From positions 1-57,321 of the forward strand of contig CAYTTY010000021.1 in assembly GCA_964440935.1 (NCBI GenBank): a DNA stretch of 57,321 nt. The letters run 5' to 3'. Positions 55,312 to 57,321 of the stretch are shown piece after piece; positions within the stretch are counted from its first letter, which is position 1; the number at the start of each line of letters is the position of its first letter. The notes below the pieces were generated by a model. The model saw only the letters and a program-made list of their open reading frames with translations. It did no database searches and was not told the DNA's origin. This stretch comes from WJJR01 sp964440935 (lineage in GTDB: Bacteria; Zixibacteria; MSB-5A5; WJJR01). The position numbers were made by a program, and so were the translations under genes.

Positions 55312-57033
55312 ATGACCGTCGCTCACCCCACACCACGACCCACGTTGCGCCACGCTCTTTGCGGGCTTGTGTTACTAAGCGTGATTGTCTCGACAGCCGG
55401 TCCTGCCAGAGCGCAGGGACGGGAGCTCAGCACACTGAGTGCCGACAAGGAGAGGCTCGTGTGGTCGCCCATTGATGGTCCGGTTGTCGAAGGCGAGATT
55501 CACCGCGCGCATCTTACTCCCGATTTGCGTGCGGTATTGGACGATGCGTTCGTCTCCGATGGGTTGCAGACCACGCGCGGCGTTGTCCCCAGCGGGTCGA
55601 TTGCCATCCGCATTGATGAGGTGACAGGCTCGCATGTTCGATTGTTGTTCGCCGAAACACCCATCGCCTCGGCTGACATGCTGTGGACGTCACGGAAAAC
55701 GGCTCGGGTGGAAGCGAAAGAGGTGTGGTTCGGCGACGTTGTCACCTACGATGCTCTGACCACCATCGACGGTGAAGTTCTGGGAAGTGTGATTGCGATC
55801 GGTGGTGATGTCTCGATCGGGGAAGGGGCATCGATTCGTGGTGACGTGATCGTCATTGGCGGTATCTTGCGGCAACGCCCCGATGCGAAAATCTATGGCC
55901 GCGTCTTCGCTCCCGGCGGCCATCGCCGTCCACGGTTATTCATCCCCAGTGTCGGCGAATTGGATAAGCGCGGATACGAGTGGCGGCCGACGTTATCGTA
56001 TGACCGTGTCGATGGGCTGCGTCCCGGAATCGGAGGCACCATTCTTGGGGATGATCGTACGCTCGAATTGGGTCTGTGGTCCGGGTATGCATTCGCCTCA
56101 GAGACGTGGCAATACCGATTCGGAATCGCGAAGGTTCTTCTGCCAACTCGGGCACTCCGTCTGAGCGGTTCACTGTACCGCTTGACAATGACCGAGGACA
56201 GCACCGTGATCGGCCGCGATGAGAATACAGTATACGCGCTGGTCGCCGGATCCGATTACCGCGACTACGTCGGCGTTGACGGGGGCGAAATCGCACTCAC
56301 GTGGAAATACAAAGAACTAGGGACGATCACAACCACCTACCAGAACCATGATTTCCGGTCCTTGGCGGCCAGCGTCAATCTCTGGCATCTGTTCCGGAAC
56401 AACGAAGAATTCCGGCGGAATTTCTCGACGCTGCGAACTTTGGGCATTATCGATTCGTTGAACCCTGCCTACCACGGCCACGCGTCGGCGTTGGTGTTGA
56501 CGCTGCGCCTGGCCCCCGTGGCTAGCGGGCAGCATCCGATTGGCTTCAATGGCTCCTTTGAATTGAACTATGAAGTGGCGGGTGGCGCATTGGGCGGCAA
56601 CTACGACTACGATCGCATTACCCTCAGTGGAAAGGGGTGGTGGGATTCCGGGCGCGTCCACAAATTCACCGTCCGCACCATGCTGGGATCCGGACGCCAC
56701 GATCTTCCCCCGCATAAGCTCTACTACATTGGCGGCATGGGGTCCTTACGGGGATATCGGCAAAAGGAATTCGTCGGCGATGAGGTGTTCGTGACCAATT
56801 TGGAGTACCATTTTAAGTACTGGGAAAACCCTTTTGGCGACGCGGCTGTGATTTTACTCTTTGATGTCGGTAATGTCGAGATTAATGACTCGGCGTGGAG
56901 CCTCGACAATTTTAAGTCCAACATCGGCATCGGCTTAGACTTCGGCGATGCGATCCGATTCAATGCCGCCAAGGCTCTCGATGAAGCCGACCGCGATTTG
57001 AAGTTCACGCTGAAGCTCTCCCGCTCGTTTTAG
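55312..57033 (+). CDS. Exported beta-helix/Omp85-like outer-membrane protein
   Basis: Predicted 573-residue exported protein, built like the gene at 6738-8324. A signal peptide (VSTAGPARAQG) is followed by a 90-residue domain, then glycine-rich beta-helix repeats (LGSVIAIGGDVSIGEGASIR, GDVIVIGGILRQRPDAKIYG) at about 155-205, and a ~360-residue barrel. The barrel contains YYIGGMGSLRGYRQKEFVGD, a textbook Omp85/BamA-type RGY motif, and ends LKFTLKLSRSF with a terminal Phe. No POTRA domain is apparent. It starts 22 bp after the Nudix gene stops. Function unknown. Confidence 0.82.
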   Translation: MTVAHPTPRPTLRHALCGLVLLSVIVSTAGPARAQGRELSTLSADKERLVWSPIDGPVVEGEIHRAHLTPDLRAVLDDAFVSDGLQTTRGVVPSGSIAIRIDEVTGSHVRLLFAETPIASADMLWTSRKTARVEAKEVWFGDVVTYDALTTIDGEVLGSVIAIGGDVSIGEGASIRGDVIVIGGILRQRPDAKIYGRVFAPGGHRRPRLFIPSVGELDKRGYEWRPTLSYDRVDGLRPGIGGTILGDDRTLELGLWSGYAFASETWQYRFGIAKVLLPTRALRLSGSLYRLTMTEDSTVIGRDENTVYALVAGSDYRDYVGVDGGEIALTWKYKELGTITTTYQNHDFRSLAASVNLWHLFRNNEEFRRNFSTLRTLGIIDSLNPAYHGHASALVLTLRLAPVASGQHPIGFNGSFELNYEVAGGALGGNYDYDRITLSGKGWWDSGRVHKFTVRTMLGSGRHDLPPHKLYYIGGMGSLRGYRQKEFVGDEVFVTNLEYHFKYWENPFGDAAVILLFDVGNVEINDSAWSLDNFKSNIGIGLDFGDAIRFNAAKALDEADRDLKFTLKLSRSF

Positions 57034-57103
57034 CAGGGCGCGGACAAATCCACGATTCGGCGCAATCTCCTCGATGTCATCCCGAGTCCGTCTGACGGCA
57101 CTT

Positions 57104-57136
57104 TGGAATCGGACAGTTATCCTGACAACCGCTATA
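57104..57136. repeat. Dispersed intergenic repeat, family A, copy 7
   Basis: GGAATCGGACAGTTATCCTG followed by ACAACCGCTATA, nearly identical to the copy at 27-56. It forms an inverted pair with 57235-57265, enclosing ~100 bp, like the pair near 45700-45857. Nothing else is seen between 57034 and the end. Confidence 0.7.
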
Positions 57137-57234
57137 GACTCTGTCCTCTCCTGACCCCTGGTTGTTCATTATAATCAGTTCCCCTGCAATAGCTTACCTG
57201 CTGAGGGCGGCCTTTTACCAACGGTAATCGGTTG

Positions 57235-57265
57235 ACGTTATAGCGGTTGTCAGAATAGATTTCCG
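57235..57265. repeat. Dispersed intergenic repeat, family A, copy 8 (inverted)
   Basis: On the minus strand it reads GGCAAACGGAAATCTATTCT followed by GACAACCGCTATAACG. With 57104-57136 it could be the terminal inverted repeat of a ~160-bp non-autonomous element. Confidence 0.65.
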
Positions 57266-57321
57266 TTTGCCAAGGTAACCTTCGCTGTCATTCCCGCGAA
57301 AGAGGCTGTGTCATAATTCGG

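Overview
The window is a moderately GC-rich bacterial chromosome segment from a Gram-negative-type cell. Outer-membrane barrels, lipoprotein signals and Omp85-like proteins support this. No rRNA or other strong phylogenetic marker is present. The gene mix is leucine catabolism, queuosine synthesis, a TroABCD-type metal importer with a DtxR-family regulator, Rex next to PPDK, PdxST, a SpoIIE/RsbW/STAS partner-switching set and beta-helix/Omp85 fusions. This mix, together with abundant short palindromic intergenic repeats, would fit an uncultured FCB-superphylum lineage such as Zixibacteria. That placement is inference only. No phage, transposase, plasmid or CRISPR genes were seen, so this looks like ordinary chromosome with many dispersed repeats.

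Layout. 1-5640 (minus): a regulator-first metal-uptake operon (DtxR-type regulator, TroA, TroB, TroC, TroD, outer-membrane protein) with a perfect 20-bp palindrome over the regulator's ribosome-binding site. 5847-6571 (plus): a VOC protein and a truncated peptide deformylase gene ending in repeats. 6738-16033 (minus): a leucine-degradation cluster (MCC beta, enoyl-CoA hydratase, biotin carboxylase, separate biotin carrier, HMG-CoA lyase), then queE-queC-queD-queF with a two-domain QueD, then a beta-helix/Omp85-like protein. 16192-19736 (plus): sorbosone dehydrogenase-like lipoprotein, an unrecognised exported protein and a PfkB/adenosine kinase-like enzyme. 19737-20350: a repeat-filled gap. 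20351-28265 (minus): OPT transporter, YfhO-like membrane protein, a possible broken small exported gene, PTS EIIA-CBS fusion, DUF502 protein, a membrane protein and two lysine tRNAs. 28482-31441 (plus): lpdA and an MFS exporter. 31570-34467 (minus): CPA2 antiporter and an exported MTA/SAH-nucleosidase-like lipoprotein. 34639-40885 (plus): pdxS, pdxT, lipA, ispG, ccmF. 41192-45620 (minus): a tight six-gene run (DinB-like, nitroreductase, unknown, GDPD, DUF4846, AmmeMemoRadiSam radical SAM enzyme). 46364-57033 (plus): a lysine-rich small protein, PPDK with a histone-H1-like tail, rex, a small exported protein, STAS, RsbW-like kinase and SpoIIE-type phosphatase, a Nudix hydrolase and a second beta-helix/Omp85-like protein.

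How the genes work together. The metal operon looks autoregulated through the palindrome. The liu genes would take methylcrotonyl-CoA to acetoacetate and acetyl-CoA, and the que genes would make preQ1. PdxS and PdxT form PLP synthase; LipA and LpdA serve lipoate-dependent dehydrogenases. The STAS, kinase and phosphatase genes form the core of a partner switch without a sigma factor nearby. The most interesting points are: two sequence-specific operators placed over the translation start of their own regulator genes (DtxR-type and Rex); the paired beta-helix/Omp85-like proteins; the two-domain QueD in which only one half keeps the catalytic Cys; the H1-like tail on PPDK next to another lysine-rich protein; and the short repeats, one family of which has truncated a deformylase gene while a 9-nt tandem repeat supplies the start codons of both pdxT and ispG.
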